Of a stretch of 64,000 bases of DNA, positions 34,149 to 43,035 are shown in pieces (the stretch's first letter is position 1; every line of letters starts with the position of its first letter). The stretch spans positions 424,030 to 488,029 of the forward strand of contig NZ_KQ033919.1 of NCBI RefSeq assembly GCF_000969825.1, in the 5' to 3' direction. A program made the position numbers and the translations under genes. The notes beneath the pieces are model-generated. The model was not told the origin of the DNA. It saw nothing but the letters and a program-made list of their open reading frames with translations, and did no database searches. This DNA comes from Parabacteroides gordonii MS-1 = DSM 23371. Its GTDB lineage: Bacteria; Bacteroidota; Bacteroidia; Bacteroidales; Tannerellaceae.

Positions 34149-35327
34149 ATGAAACATCTTAAATATTATGCTTTCTTCTTTTTTGTCTGTTTGAATTGTG
34201 TTTGTTTTGCTCAGAACAATCCTCCGGGAGTAGTCGTGAGCCATATTTCAAAGGAAACAGGGAAGTATATCGGATCACCGGGTATGTGTGTCTTACCGGA
34301 TGGAAGTTATTTAGCCTCGCATGATGAGTTCGGCCCTAAGTCATCAGAATTTCGATCTGCGCAAACTCGCATATTTTTATCGAAAGACAGAGGGGGGAGT
34401 TGGATACAGATTGCGACTATTGATGGGCAGTTCTGGTCAAATTTATTTGTGCATAATGGTATAGTTTATGTTATGGGCCCAAATAAACATCATGGAAATT
34501 TTAATATACGTCGTTCGGATGATGGCGGTTATACATGGACAATCCCTTATCATTCGAAAAACGGATTGATCTTACCGGGAGAGTATCATACAGCGCCAAT
34601 GCCTATGGTAATTCATAACGGACGGATATGGAGAGCTTTAGAATATGCAACGGCACCTACAACGAAGTGGGGACAGAGATATAGCGCAATGATGATCTCT
34701 GCTCCGGTTAATTCTGATTTATTGAATGCAGATAATTGGAGTAAGACGAATTATTTAATGTATGATTCTACATATCTGAATGGAGCTTTTAATGCATGGT
34801 TGGAAGGAAATGCCGTCGTTGGTCCTAAAGGTGAAATGTTTGATATATTGAGAGTGGATGCTCCCAGTAGAGAAGACGAGTATGCGGCCATTGTCAAGAT
34901 CAGCAAAAATGGGAAAAAAGCAACATTTGATCCGGAAACAGGATTTATAAAACTCCCTGGTGGTAGTAAGAAATTTACCATTCGTTATGATGAGAAATCA
35001 CAACGGTATTGGATGTTGAGTAATTACGTTAAACCGGAATTCCGAGGCAAAGGTAATCCTGCCGGAGTTCGTAATACGCAAGCTCTGTGTAGTTCAATAG
35101 ATTTACAGAACTGGACGGTTCACAAGATCGTTTTAGAACATCCGGATGTCAAATATCATGGTTTCCAATATGTAGAATGGCTATTTGAAGGGGATGATAT
35201 CATATTCCTTTCCCGTACTGCATTTGATGATGAAACAGGTGGAGCACGTAATAATCACGATGCTAATTTTTTGACATTCCATCGGATAAAAGATTTTAGA
35301 AAGCTCTCTGAAGTGAGTATTGATTAA
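34149..35327 (+). CDS. Exported Asp-box (sialidase-like) propeller protein
   Basis: 392 residues from the ATG at 34149 with signal peptide (ending near CFA-QNN). Two Asp-boxes are clear, SKDRGGSW (about 83) and SDDGGYTW (about 128), marking a sialidase-type beta propeller; N-terminal SPGMCVLPDGSYLASHDEFG is the first blade. The FRIP motif of true sialidases is absent, so substrate and even catalysis are open. In this locus a hydrolase that releases a keto-deoxy sugar acid, or a lyase, is plausible. It is cotranscribed with the FG-GAP gene 16 bases downstream. Confidence 0.78.
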   Translation: MKHLKYYAFFFFVCLNCVCFAQNNPPGVVVSHISKETGKYIGSPGMCVLPDGSYLASHDEFGPKSSEFRSAQTRIFLSKDRGGSWIQIATIDGQFWSNLFVHNGIVYVMGPNKHHGNFNIRRSDDGGYTWTIPYHSKNGLILPGEYHTAPMPMVIHNGRIWRALEYATAPTTKWGQRYSAMMISAPVNSDLLNADNWSKTNYLMYDSTYLNGAFNAWLEGNAVVGPKGEMFDILRVDAPSREDEYAAIVKISKNGKKATFDPETGFIKLPGGSKKFTIRYDEKSQRYWMLSNYVKPEFRGKGNPAGVRNTQALCSSIDLQNWTVHKIVLEHPDVKYHGFQYVEWLFEGDDIIFLSRTAFDDETGGARNNHDANFLTFHRIKDFRKLSEVSID

Positions 35328-35343
35328 TATAAAATAGTGTGGT

Positions 35344-37257
35344 ATGAAATGCATAAGTATCCTTTTCTTATTCTTATTTACTGGAATTACATTATATGGA
35401 GAGAGTAAAGATTTCTCGATCATAAAATATAATAATCCGGATTTGACTGTCGATTTGGAAGTCGGATTATGGCCTGTTCCCATCCCGGTGGATTATGATG
35501 ATGACGGGTTATTGGATATATTGGTATCCTGTACTTCTGCTCCAAATAAAGGACTCTATTTTTATAAAAACATCGGAACAAAGAACGAGCCGTTGTTTGA
35601 TAAACCTGTATGGATTGCAGAAGGTACAAATGCTATTTATCCGTCTTATAAAGGGAATAAATTGCATGTGTTGAAGCCTGGTGGTGAATATAGAGACTTT
35701 GGAAAGAATTTGTTTTCTGAATTGGTTGATATAAATGTAGACGTGAATCCGGCTACTGATATAAAGAAGACCCGAAGCAATAAATGGAGTTATGTTGATT
35801 ACGACAATGATGGTGACTGGGATATTTTGGTCGGTATCGATGAGTGGAGCGATTATGGTTGGGATAATGCTTTTGATGCGAACGGGAATTGGAAGAACGG
35901 CCCATTGCACGGATATGTTTATCTATTGGAAAATCAAAATGGAAAATACATCAATAAAGGTCGGTTGAATGCGGATGGCAGACCGATAGACAGCTATGGA
36001 TATCCTTGTCCGATGATGTTCGATTTTGATGGAGACGGTGATCTGGATATCATATGTGGAGAGTTTGTTGATAAACTAACCTGGTATGAAAATATAGGAA
36101 CCCGTGAAAAGCCGGTCTTTAGAGAGGGGCGTTATTTAGAGAACGAAAAAGGACTGATAAAGATAACGTTGGAGATGTTTATTCCGGTTGCTATTGATTT
36201 TGATGGAGATGGCCATGTTGATATTCTTGCAGGTGAAGAAGATGGGAGAATTGCGTTCATAAAAAATACAGGAAAGGTCAAAGATAACATGCCTGTTTTT
36301 GAATCTCTGGTTTATTTAAAACAAAAAGCAGATAACGTGAAATTCGGTGCGTTAGTGACACCTTATAGCGTTGACTGGGATGGAGATGGAGACGAAGATC
36401 TGATCGTAGGAAATTCTGCAGGAGATTTGGCATTTATCGAAAATCTTTCAGGTGGTGAAAATCCGGTATGGGCAGCCCCGATTTTTTTACTGGCAAATAA
36501 TGAGCCGATCAGAATATTGGCTGGTGAAAATGGCTCAATACAAGGTCCCTGTGAGGCAAAATGGGGATATACGGTACCAACTGTGGCTGATTGGGATCAT
36601 GATGGTCGAGCAGATATAATTATTAATTCTATTTTGGGGGAAATTCTTTGGTATAAAAACACAGGAGATCCTATCAATCTTCAGGGACCATTTAAAATGA
36701 AGGTGGATTGGGGAGGAACTCCTCAGAAACCAGCATGGAACTGGTGGAATCCGGGGCCAACAGATCTGGTTACTCAATGGCGTACGTCTGCTTTTGCTAT
36801 TGACTGGAATAAGGATGGATTGACCGATCTTGTCATGCTGGATAATGAAGGTTATTTATGCTTTTATGAACGATTCAAGCAAGGTGACGAATTTTGGTTA
36901 AAGCCGGGTAAACGTATATTCCACCGGATACAATCGGATAAAACGGAACTTTTAAGATTGAACGATAAGCAGGCTGGAGCATCAGGGAGGAGGAAGTTTT
37001 GCTTTGTAGACTGGGATGGTGACGGTGATTTGGATATTATCATAAACAGCAAGAATGTTGCCTATCTGGAAAATCTCAAAGAAGATAATGGACAGGTCTA
37101 TTATATCGATAGGGGAGATATGGGAGAAAAGAAACTGGCAGGACATACCACTTGTCCGACGGTTTCGGATTGGAATAAAGATGGAGTAAAAGATATCTTG
37201 GTTGGAGCAGAAGATGGTCATCTTTATTTATTTACAAACCCAAATAAGAAAAAGTAA
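35344..37257 (+). CDS. Exported FG-GAP/VCBS repeat protein
   Basis: 637 residues with a signal peptide. At least nine calcium-binding FG-GAP motifs of the form D-x-D-x-D-G-x2-D are spaced through the protein, for example DYDDDGLLDI, DYDNDGDWDI, DFDGDGDLDI, DFDGDGHVDI, DWDGDGDEDL and DWNKDGVKDI, giving a multi-blade propeller that fills the chain. Between blades six and seven is a Trp-rich insert (PAWNWWNPGPTDL). No known catalytic motif is seen. Related repeat folds occur in polysaccharide lyase family 11 and in surface binding proteins. Its role here is unknown; the locus suggests glycan binding or cleavage outside the cytoplasm. Confidence 0.85.
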   Translation: MKCISILFLFLFTGITLYGESKDFSIIKYNNPDLTVDLEVGLWPVPIPVDYDDDGLLDILVSCTSAPNKGLYFYKNIGTKNEPLFDKPVWIAEGTNAIYPSYKGNKLHVLKPGGEYRDFGKNLFSELVDINVDVNPATDIKKTRSNKWSYVDYDNDGDWDILVGIDEWSDYGWDNAFDANGNWKNGPLHGYVYLLENQNGKYINKGRLNADGRPIDSYGYPCPMMFDFDGDGDLDIICGEFVDKLTWYENIGTREKPVFREGRYLENEKGLIKITLEMFIPVAIDFDGDGHVDILAGEEDGRIAFIKNTGKVKDNMPVFESLVYLKQKADNVKFGALVTPYSVDWDGDGDEDLIVGNSAGDLAFIENLSGGENPVWAAPIFLLANNEPIRILAGENGSIQGPCEAKWGYTVPTVADWDHDGRADIIINSILGEILWYKNTGDPINLQGPFKMKVDWGGTPQKPAWNWWNPGPTDLVTQWRTSAFAIDWNKDGLTDLVMLDNEGYLCFYERFKQGDEFWLKPGKRIFHRIQSDKTELLRLNDKQAGASGRRKFCFVDWDGDGDLDIIINSKNVAYLENLKEDNGQVYYIDRGDMGEKKLAGHTTCPTVSDWNKDGVKDILVGAEDGHLYLFTNPNKKK

Positions 37258-37263
37258 GTAGTT

Positions 37264-38922
37264 ATGAATAAATATGTAATTGGTATTGACTTCGGTACTG
37301 ACTCCTGCCGGGCATTATTGGTTGATGTAATTACAGGAGAGGAGTTGGCTTCAGATGTAGAATTTTATCCTCGTTGGAAGAAAGGACTCTATTGTGATCC
37401 TGCAATAAACCAGTATCGCCAGCATCCGTTAGATTATATGGAAAGTATGGAGTTGGCTGTCAGGCGGACATTAAGCCAATGTCCGGAAGGAACAGCGGAG
37501 AAAGTTGTCGGTATAGCAATCGATACAACCGGGTCTACCCCTGTTTTATTGGATAAAAGCGGAATGCCATTATCATTATTACCCGAATACTCGGATAATC
37601 CAAATGCCATGTTTGTCTTATGGAAAGACCATACGGCAGTGAAGGAGGCGGGTGAGATAAATGATTTGTCTAAACGATGGGAAACAGATTTTACAGCATA
37701 TAGTGGAAGTATTTATTCTGCAGAATGGGTGTGGGCTAAGATGTTGCATCTGCTTCGTGTCGATCCGTCAATCCGGAAATCTGCATATAGCTGGGTGGAG
37801 CATTGTGATTGGATGCCTGCTTTGTTAACTGGAAATATTCTTCCGGAAAATATCCGTCGGAGCCGCTGTGCTGCCGGACATAAGGCAATGTGGTGTGAGA
37901 AATGGGGCGGCCTGCCTTCTTCTGATTTTCTTACGACACTGGATCCCTTATTGGATATCTTTAAAGGTCACCTTTATCAATCTACTTATACAAGTGATGC
38001 TTGTGCCGGATATTTATCGGAAGAATGGGCGGTACGTTTGGGGCTCCCCATCCAGGTTGCCGTAGGTGTCGGTGCCCTCGACTGCCATATGGGGGCAGTA
38101 GGGGCCGGGATCTCTGAGAAAACATTCGTTCGTGTGATGGGCACATCTACTTGCGACGTTATGGTGGCTTCTTATGATGAGATAAAGAATTCTCAGATAT
38201 CCGGAATATGCGGACAGGTTGATGGTTCTGTAATACCCGGGATGGTCGGACTGGAAGCCGGACAATCAGCTTTTGGTGATGTATATGCCTGGTTTAAAGA
38301 TATGTTGTTATGGCCTTTGAAAAACATTTTGCCGTCGGTTTATAATGAAGAGGAAGCAGAAAACATTGTCCGGTTGCTGGATCGTAGGATATTACCCTCA
38401 CTGACGGAAGAAGCCAGGAAAATACCGGTTAGTGAAAGCATACCGGTTTCTGTCGATTGGCTGAACGGAAGGCGTACCCCCGATGCAAACCAAAATGTGA
38501 CCGGGCTTATTTCTGGTTTGACTTTGGGGACTTCTGCCCCGTTACTTTTTAAGTCATTGGTAGAAGCTACCGCTTTCGGCTCAAAATCGATTGTCGATTG
38601 TTTCCTGAAACAACAGGTAAAGATAGAGAGTATAACTGCGATCGGGGGCATTTCTTTAAAATCACCTTTTGTGATGCAGACGCTTGCCAATGTATTGAAT
38701 ATGCCTATTAAAGTAGCCCGTTCAGAACAAGCCTGCGCTTTAGGTGCAGCCATGTTCGCGGCTGTGGCTGCCGGAGTTTATTCCAGGATAGAAGAAGCGC
38801 AACAGATAATGGGAAAAGGTTTTGCCACCCAATATGATCCGGATGAGGATATACACCATCAATACCTGCCACTTTATCAAAAATATCTGGACTTAGGCCA
38901 TTTTATTGAAACAAGATTGTGA
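37264..38922 (+). CDS. araB: FGGY kinase, AraB-type ribulokinase
   Basis: 552 residues, similar along its length to E. coli AraB: GIDFGTDSCRALLVD at the N-terminus, FYPRWKKGLYCDPAINQYRQHPLDYMESM, then GLEAGQSAFGD and a C-terminal ATP site IGGISLKSPFVMQ. Ribulokinases phosphorylate several 2-ketopentoses, including D-ribulose, at C5. Coupled with FucI this would make D-ribulose 5-phosphate, which enters the pentose phosphate pathway. An L-arabinose role is unlikely because araA and araD are absent. Cytoplasmic. The FG-GAP gene ends 6 bases upstream. The symbol reflects family similarity. Confidence 0.88.
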   Translation: MNKYVIGIDFGTDSCRALLVDVITGEELASDVEFYPRWKKGLYCDPAINQYRQHPLDYMESMELAVRRTLSQCPEGTAEKVVGIAIDTTGSTPVLLDKSGMPLSLLPEYSDNPNAMFVLWKDHTAVKEAGEINDLSKRWETDFTAYSGSIYSAEWVWAKMLHLLRVDPSIRKSAYSWVEHCDWMPALLTGNILPENIRRSRCAAGHKAMWCEKWGGLPSSDFLTTLDPLLDIFKGHLYQSTYTSDACAGYLSEEWAVRLGLPIQVAVGVGALDCHMGAVGAGISEKTFVRVMGTSTCDVMVASYDEIKNSQISGICGQVDGSVIPGMVGLEAGQSAFGDVYAWFKDMLLWPLKNILPSVYNEEEAENIVRLLDRRILPSLTEEARKIPVSESIPVSVDWLNGRRTPDANQNVTGLISGLTLGTSAPLLFKSLVEATAFGSKSIVDCFLKQQVKIESITAIGGISLKSPFVMQTLANVLNMPIKVARSEQACALGAAMFAAVAAGVYSRIEEAQQIMGKGFATQYDPDEDIHHQYLPLYQKYLDLGHFIETRL

Positions 38923-38947
38923 TATAATTTATATTAGAAGAATACTT

Positions 38948-40390
38948 ATGGAACTATCAATACTCGACTTTATCGTCTTTTTTGCCTTTATGGCAGGAAC
39001 TCTATTGTTTGGATGTTCTTTTTTCTCGAAAAACAGAAATTCAAACGAATATACCTCTGCCGGAGGAAGATTGCCGGCCTGGGTGGTGGGGATGTCTATA
39101 TTTGCAACTTATGTCAGTAGCATCAGTTTTCTAGCATTGCCGGGAAACGCTTATATGGGAAACTGGAACCCGTTTGTATTCAGTTTGTCTATACCGATCG
39201 CCTCCTGGATCGCAGCTAAATATTTTGTCCCTTTTTACAGGAATATCAATAGTATTTCTGCTTATAGTTATCTGGAAGAAAGGTTCGGGTATTGGGCCAG
39301 GGTGTATGCTTCCTGTTGTTATTTGCTGACACAAGTAGCCCGGATCGGGTCTGTCCTGTATTTGATGGCGTTACCGTTACACTCCATGTTGGGGTGGAGC
39401 ATTCCTGTTATTATTATGGTTTCCGGGCTTTGCGTAGTTATTTACTCCGTCCTGGGGGGAATAACTGCCGTTATCTGGACAGATGCGATACAGGGTATTG
39501 TGTTGATCGCCGGAGCATTGGCTTGTGTCATAGTTCTGCTGTTCTCCATGCCGGAGGGTCCTTCACAGTTGTTTTCGATCGCAAAGGAGTATGACAAATT
39601 CTCTTTAGGTAGTTTCGGACCTGACCTGGGGACTACCACATTCTGGGTCACTCTGGTATATGGACTTTTTATTAATCTGCAAAATTATGGCATCGACCAG
39701 AATTATGTACAGCGGTATAAAACGGCGAAAGACGATAAAGGTGCACGTTCTGCAGCCTTGTTCGGAGGGCTTCTGTATGTTCCGGTAAGTATGTTTTTCT
39801 TCTTTATCGGGACAGCCCTGTTTGCTTACTATGCCGCGTCTCCCGAGTTGCTTCCGGAAGGGACGGCGAACGATGCTGTTTTCCCTTATTTTATTGTTCA
39901 TGGTTTGCCAACGGGTATTACCGGGTTGCTGATTGCGGCGATTTGTGCAGCGGGAATGAGCACGGTTTCTACCAGTATCAATAGTTCGGCTACGATTATC
40001 CTGACAGACTTCTTCCAGCATAAACGAAAGATGACGGATAAGCAAAATATGTATGTTCTGTATGTAACTTCTTTCATCCTGGGAGTTCTGGGCATGGGGT
40101 TAGGCCTGGCAATGATGTCTGTACAAAGTGCTCTTGAAGCTTGGTGGAGTCTGGCTGCCATATTCAGCGGAGGTATGTTAGGGCTTTTCCTGCTAGGGTA
40201 TATGGTGAAGAGGGTCAAAAGTATCCATGCAATGATCGGAGTCGTTTGTGGCGTTATCCTGATTGCCTGGATGAGCTTTGGCAATAATACGGTATTCCAT
40301 AGTTATCTGACAATCGTATTTGGAACGATCCTTATATTTTTAGTAGGCTTCTTATTATCTCTATTCGCTGTAAAACAACGTAATAAATAG
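38948..40390 (+). CDS. Sodium:solute symporter (SSS family)
   Basis: 480 residues from the ATG at 38948 (MELSILDFIVFF). About thirteen hydrophobic helices; SNEYTSAGGRLPAWVVGMSI and GMSTVSTSINSSATI carry the usual sodium-site helices of the family. The SSS family carries sugars, sialic acid and other organic acids with sodium. It should take the monosaccharide released in the periplasm across the inner membrane; a keto-deoxy sugar acid fits the locus. It follows the kinase gene by 25 bases and precedes the regulator. Confidence 0.93.
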   Translation: MELSILDFIVFFAFMAGTLLFGCSFFSKNRNSNEYTSAGGRLPAWVVGMSIFATYVSSISFLALPGNAYMGNWNPFVFSLSIPIASWIAAKYFVPFYRNINSISAYSYLEERFGYWARVYASCCYLLTQVARIGSVLYLMALPLHSMLGWSIPVIIMVSGLCVVIYSVLGGITAVIWTDAIQGIVLIAGALACVIVLLFSMPEGPSQLFSIAKEYDKFSLGSFGPDLGTTTFWVTLVYGLFINLQNYGIDQNYVQRYKTAKDDKGARSAALFGGLLYVPVSMFFFFIGTALFAYYAASPELLPEGTANDAVFPYFIVHGLPTGITGLLIAAICAAGMSTVSTSINSSATIILTDFFQHKRKMTDKQNMYVLYVTSFILGVLGMGLGLAMMSVQSALEAWWSLAAIFSGGMLGLFLLGYMVKRVKSIHAMIGVVCGVILIAWMSFGNNTVFHSYLTIVFGTILIFLVGFLLSLFAVKQRNK

Positions 40391-40419
40391 AGCATTTTTT
40401 GTTACTTTGCGGAGGATTT

Positions 40420-41433
40420 ATGATGGAACGTATGAAAAGAGTATCAATAAAAGATATAGCATTGGCTGTAGGTGTTTCTACAGCCACTGTATCTCTAGTC
40501 TTGACTGGAAAAAATAAAAACGGTCGTGTCAGTAAGGAAATGTCTGAAAAGATAAAAAAGGTGGCTCACGAAATGAACTATCAGCCGAATCGATTGGCTA
40601 TGAGTTTGCAAAGTGGTCGTTCGCAGACAATAGGCCTTCTGGTTGCCGATATATCCAACCCCTTCTTCGGTACATTAGCTTTTTATGTACAGGAAGAAAT
40701 GGAAAAGGCCGGATATGCAGTAATAATAATGAATACTGACGAAAGTGACGTTCAGATGGAAAGGATGATCAGTTTGTTGCGGAGTCGACAGGTCGACGGT
40801 TTCATTATCGTTCCAACTGAATTTGGTGAGAAAAGTATTGCACAACTGGTAGATAACCGTATACCTTTGGTTCTGATAGACCGTTATTACCCTTCGTTGC
40901 AGGTGAATGGTGTTTTGATCGACAACTACCAGGCGGCTTACGAAGCGACCCGTTATCTGATAGATACTCATTGTGAAAGAGTTGCGTTGCTCATTTACGA
41001 GAACAGCCAGCCGCATATGATCGAACGTGAAAGAGGGTATACCAATGCTTTGAAAGATGCCGGCCTGTATGATGAAGAACTTATAAAGAGAGTTAGGTAT
41101 AAATACATGGATGAGGATATAATCGGAGCAATTACCTGGTTAGCTCAGAAAAGAAAGGATATGGATGGCATTCTCTTTGCGACGAATACGATTGCCATGA
41201 CCGGTATCAAGCAACTATTGAACCTGGGCTTTCGGATAGGGGAAGACGTACACGTTGTCTGCTTTGATAAGAGTGACGCATTTGACTTTATGCCTGTTTT
41301 TATTCCCTATATCCATCAACCGATAGCCAATATGGGACGGTTAGCTTCCCAGCTATTGATCAAACAGATTGAAGATGTAGAGTTGGGAGAAGAACTCATA
41401 CACAAATTAACCGCCAGACTAGTCAAAAAATAG
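40420..41433 (+). CDS. LacI-family transcriptional regulator
   Basis: 337 residues from the ATG at 40420 (a second ATG follows at 40423), preceded by a strong GGAGG ribosome site at 40411-40415. The N-terminal helix-turn-helix is VSIKDIALAVGVSTATVS, followed by the hinge NYQPNRLAMSLQSGRS and a periplasmic-binding-protein-like effector domain (TIGLLVADISNPFFG, DGFIIVP, DGILFATN). It probably represses the PUL through the three TTAATCGTTTAA sites upstream of fucI and is released by a pathway sugar. It is the last gene of the locus. Confidence 0.94.
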   Translation: MMERMKRVSIKDIALAVGVSTATVSLVLTGKNKNGRVSKEMSEKIKKVAHEMNYQPNRLAMSLQSGRSQTIGLLVADISNPFFGTLAFYVQEEMEKAGYAVIIMNTDESDVQMERMISLLRSRQVDGFIIVPTEFGEKSIAQLVDNRIPLVLIDRYYPSLQVNGVLIDNYQAAYEATRYLIDTHCERVALLIYENSQPHMIERERGYTNALKDAGLYDEELIKRVRYKYMDEDIIGAITWLAQKRKDMDGILFATNTIAMTGIKQLLNLGFRIGEDVHVVCFDKSDAFDFMPVFIPYIHQPIANMGRLASQLLIKQIEDVELGEELIHKLTARLVKK

Positions 41434-41480
41434 AACATAAGTATTTGTTGCCGGATCGGTATAAATCCCATATTTTTATC

Positions 41481-41488
41481 TAAGTTTG
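41481..41488 (+). promoter_or_regulatory. -7 box of the DUF695 gene
   Basis: TAAGTTTG matches TAnnTTTG and lies 72 bases before the ATG at 41561. The -33 element is not clear. Confidence 0.45.
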
Positions 41489-41560
41489 TACTCGTTAAAA
41501 GATGAAAGCGCTGTCTTTTATTCGGATGATATCGCTTAGAATAATAAAGAAAATAATTAT

Positions 41561-41998
41561 ATGAAATTAAGCAATGAATGGTTTACTGCCTTGTCGGAAG
41601 ACGAATCCGGAAATCTGGTAGCTGTATCTGGTCGTGACGAACTGACGGAGTTTGTTCAGTCGGGCAAGTTTAAAGAGCGTGTGGAAATCACCTGGAAATA
41701 TGAGGGGGATGAAAAGGGAATGCCCAGTGAGGAGCTTGCCGAACAAATGGAAAACGTGCAGGAGACTTTGAAGAAAGCCATGGAGAAAGATAAACTGTCT
41801 ATCCTTACAGGTGTTTATACCGGAGGAGGAGAGAAGGTCTGGGTTTTCTATACCCGTACGGTTCGTGTTTTTGGCGAACGGTTGAATGAAGCTTTAGCCT
41901 CTTTCGAGTTGCTTCCTATTTCTATCTATACGGAAGTAGATCCTGAATGGGAGGAGTATCTTGATATGTATGAAATGAAACAGTGGGCTGTCGATTGA
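41561..41998 (+). CDS. DUF695-like cytosolic protein
   Basis: 145 residues, acidic, without signal peptide. VEITWKYEGDEKGMPS near residue 42 and the aromatic VWVFYTRTVRVFGERLNEAL segment fit the DUF695 pattern of a small alpha/beta domain. No catalytic residues are evident and the function is unknown. Single-gene unit ended by a clear terminator at 42027-42063. Confidence 0.7.
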   Translation: MKLSNEWFTALSEDESGNLVAVSGRDELTEFVQSGKFKERVEITWKYEGDEKGMPSEELAEQMENVQETLKKAMEKDKLSILTGVYTGGGEKVWVFYTRTVRVFGERLNEALASFELLPISIYTEVDPEWEEYLDMYEMKQWAVD

Positions 41999-42026
41999 TC
42001 TGTTTTGTAAGTGATATTAATTATAT

Positions 42027-42063
42027 GAAAAAGGTTATCCCGTTTTTGGAGATAACCTTTTTC
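42027..42063 (+). terminator. Intrinsic terminator after the DUF695 gene
   Basis: GAAAAAGGTTATC (42027-42039) pairs with GATAACCTTTTTC (42051-42063); T-rich at the 3' side and A-rich at the 5' side, so it can serve both converging genes. Confidence 0.88.
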
Positions 42064-42101
42064 TATATAAACCTAAAATGACAGTTGTATCGGTTTGCGG
42101 A

Positions 42102-42518
42102 TTATTGCAGTCTGACCAATCTGTAAACCAATTGTTGAATAGCTTCCTGGTAGTCGTCGATAATTGATTGTGAAAATGCTTCCGGGAACAAGTCTCTGTG
42201 TTTTTCTACATAGTTGTAGAAATCGGTGGCATGCTTAACGATATCCTTCGGAGTTTTTGTTTCGGGGATTGAGATATTCATGTCGCCAACCATAGCGAAT
42301 GTTGTTTCTGTAATTCTGTCGATCACATCCAGTAAAGAAGCGATGGCTTCGTCCAGAGCCATGTGTTTGGCGTAACTACCGGTTCCGGTAACGCTCCAAT
42401 GGAAAAGTTTCAAACTGCTGTTGAATGAGAAAAGTTCTCCAATAAATGCTGCGATCTCTTTGTTTGATGTACGGGCAGCTTCTTTTTTCTGTTCTGTTTT
42501 TACGGTTGTTGTACTCAT
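42102..42518 (-). CDS. DUF5856-like ferritin/Dps-type helical protein
   Basis: 138 residues, all-helical. FNSSLKLFHWSVTGTGSYAKHMALDEAI resembles the N-terminal helices of Dps-like ferritins (the LHW...GxxxxxxH pattern), and IDRITETTFAMVGD continues as the second helix. It matches the Bacteroidales family DUF5856. A role in iron or stress handling is possible by analogy only. Converges with the DUF695 gene through a shared terminator. Confidence 0.75.
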   Translation of the reverse strand: MSTTTVKTEQKKEAARTSNKEIAAFIGELFSFNSSLKLFHWSVTGTGSYAKHMALDEAIASLLDVIDRITETTFAMVGDMNISIPETKTPKDIVKHATDFYNYVEKHRDLFPEAFSQSIIDDYQEAIQQLVYRLVRLQ

Positions 42519-42666
42519 AACTTTATATGTTTATGTTTTGCATTTATCTAACAACTCGGATTAAAAGAAAGTTTATGGAAAAGATAGAAAACAAGTTATG
42601 AAGATTGATTGCAACAATCGGTTTATCGACCTTGTTTATACCTAAAATGATGTAAATAAAAAGGAT

Positions 42667-43035
42667 ATGACACAGATAAAGATAAAACGAGTGTACGAAG
42701 ATCCGGAAAGCTCGGACGGTTACAGAGTGTTTGTTGATCGTTTGTGGCCCCGAGGAATGAAAAAGGAAGCTATGCATTATGACCTATGGGCGAAAGACAT
42801 TACCCCTTCGCCGGAGATACGCCAGTGGTTTCATCAGGATCCCGATGCTAGATGGCATGAGTTTGCCGGGTTGTATCGTAAGGAACTGAACGGTTCGGAT
42901 GCTGCAAAGGCTTTTGTGGAGAAGATCAGGCAATATCCGGTTGTCACATTGCTTTATGCTTCCAAGAGCCCGGATCATAATCATGCGCTAATCCTGAAAG
43001 ATTTTTTGGATGAGAAGATGAACTCACAAAGCTAA
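42667..43035 (+). CDS. DUF488 family protein
   Basis: 122 residues, cytosolic. IKRVYEDPESSDGYRVFVDRLWPRGMKKEA is the family signature (the VDRLWPRG core is nearly invariant), followed by DLWAKDITPSPEIRQWF and TLLYASKSPDHNHAL. The function of the family is unknown. The end of the gene (from about 43016) runs into a 22-bp tandem repeat array, so the last residues may be recruited from repeat DNA. Confidence 0.88.
   Translation: MTQIKIKRVYEDPESSDGYRVFVDRLWPRGMKKEAMHYDLWAKDITPSPEIRQWFHQDPDARWHEFAGLYRKELNGSDAAKAFVEKIRQYPVVTLLYASKSPDHNHALILKDFLDEKMNSQS

Noticed and set aside
27816-35327. Sialic acid utilisation locus
   Set aside because: A NanA-family aldolase, a YhcH protein and an Asp-box protein invite this reading, but there is no N-acetylmannosamine kinase or epimerase, no sialidase FRIP motif, and the isomerase and ribulokinase would have no role.
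26034-38922. L-fucose utilisation locus
   Set aside because: FucI is present, but there is no FucA aldolase or classical FucK, and the pyruvate-type aldolase and YhcH protein would be unexplained. Kept as an alternative, not as the main call.
26034-38922. D-arabinan utilisation locus
   Set aside because: The isomerase and kinase would fit, but no GH172, GH183 or GH116-like enzyme is recognised and the aldolase would not be needed.
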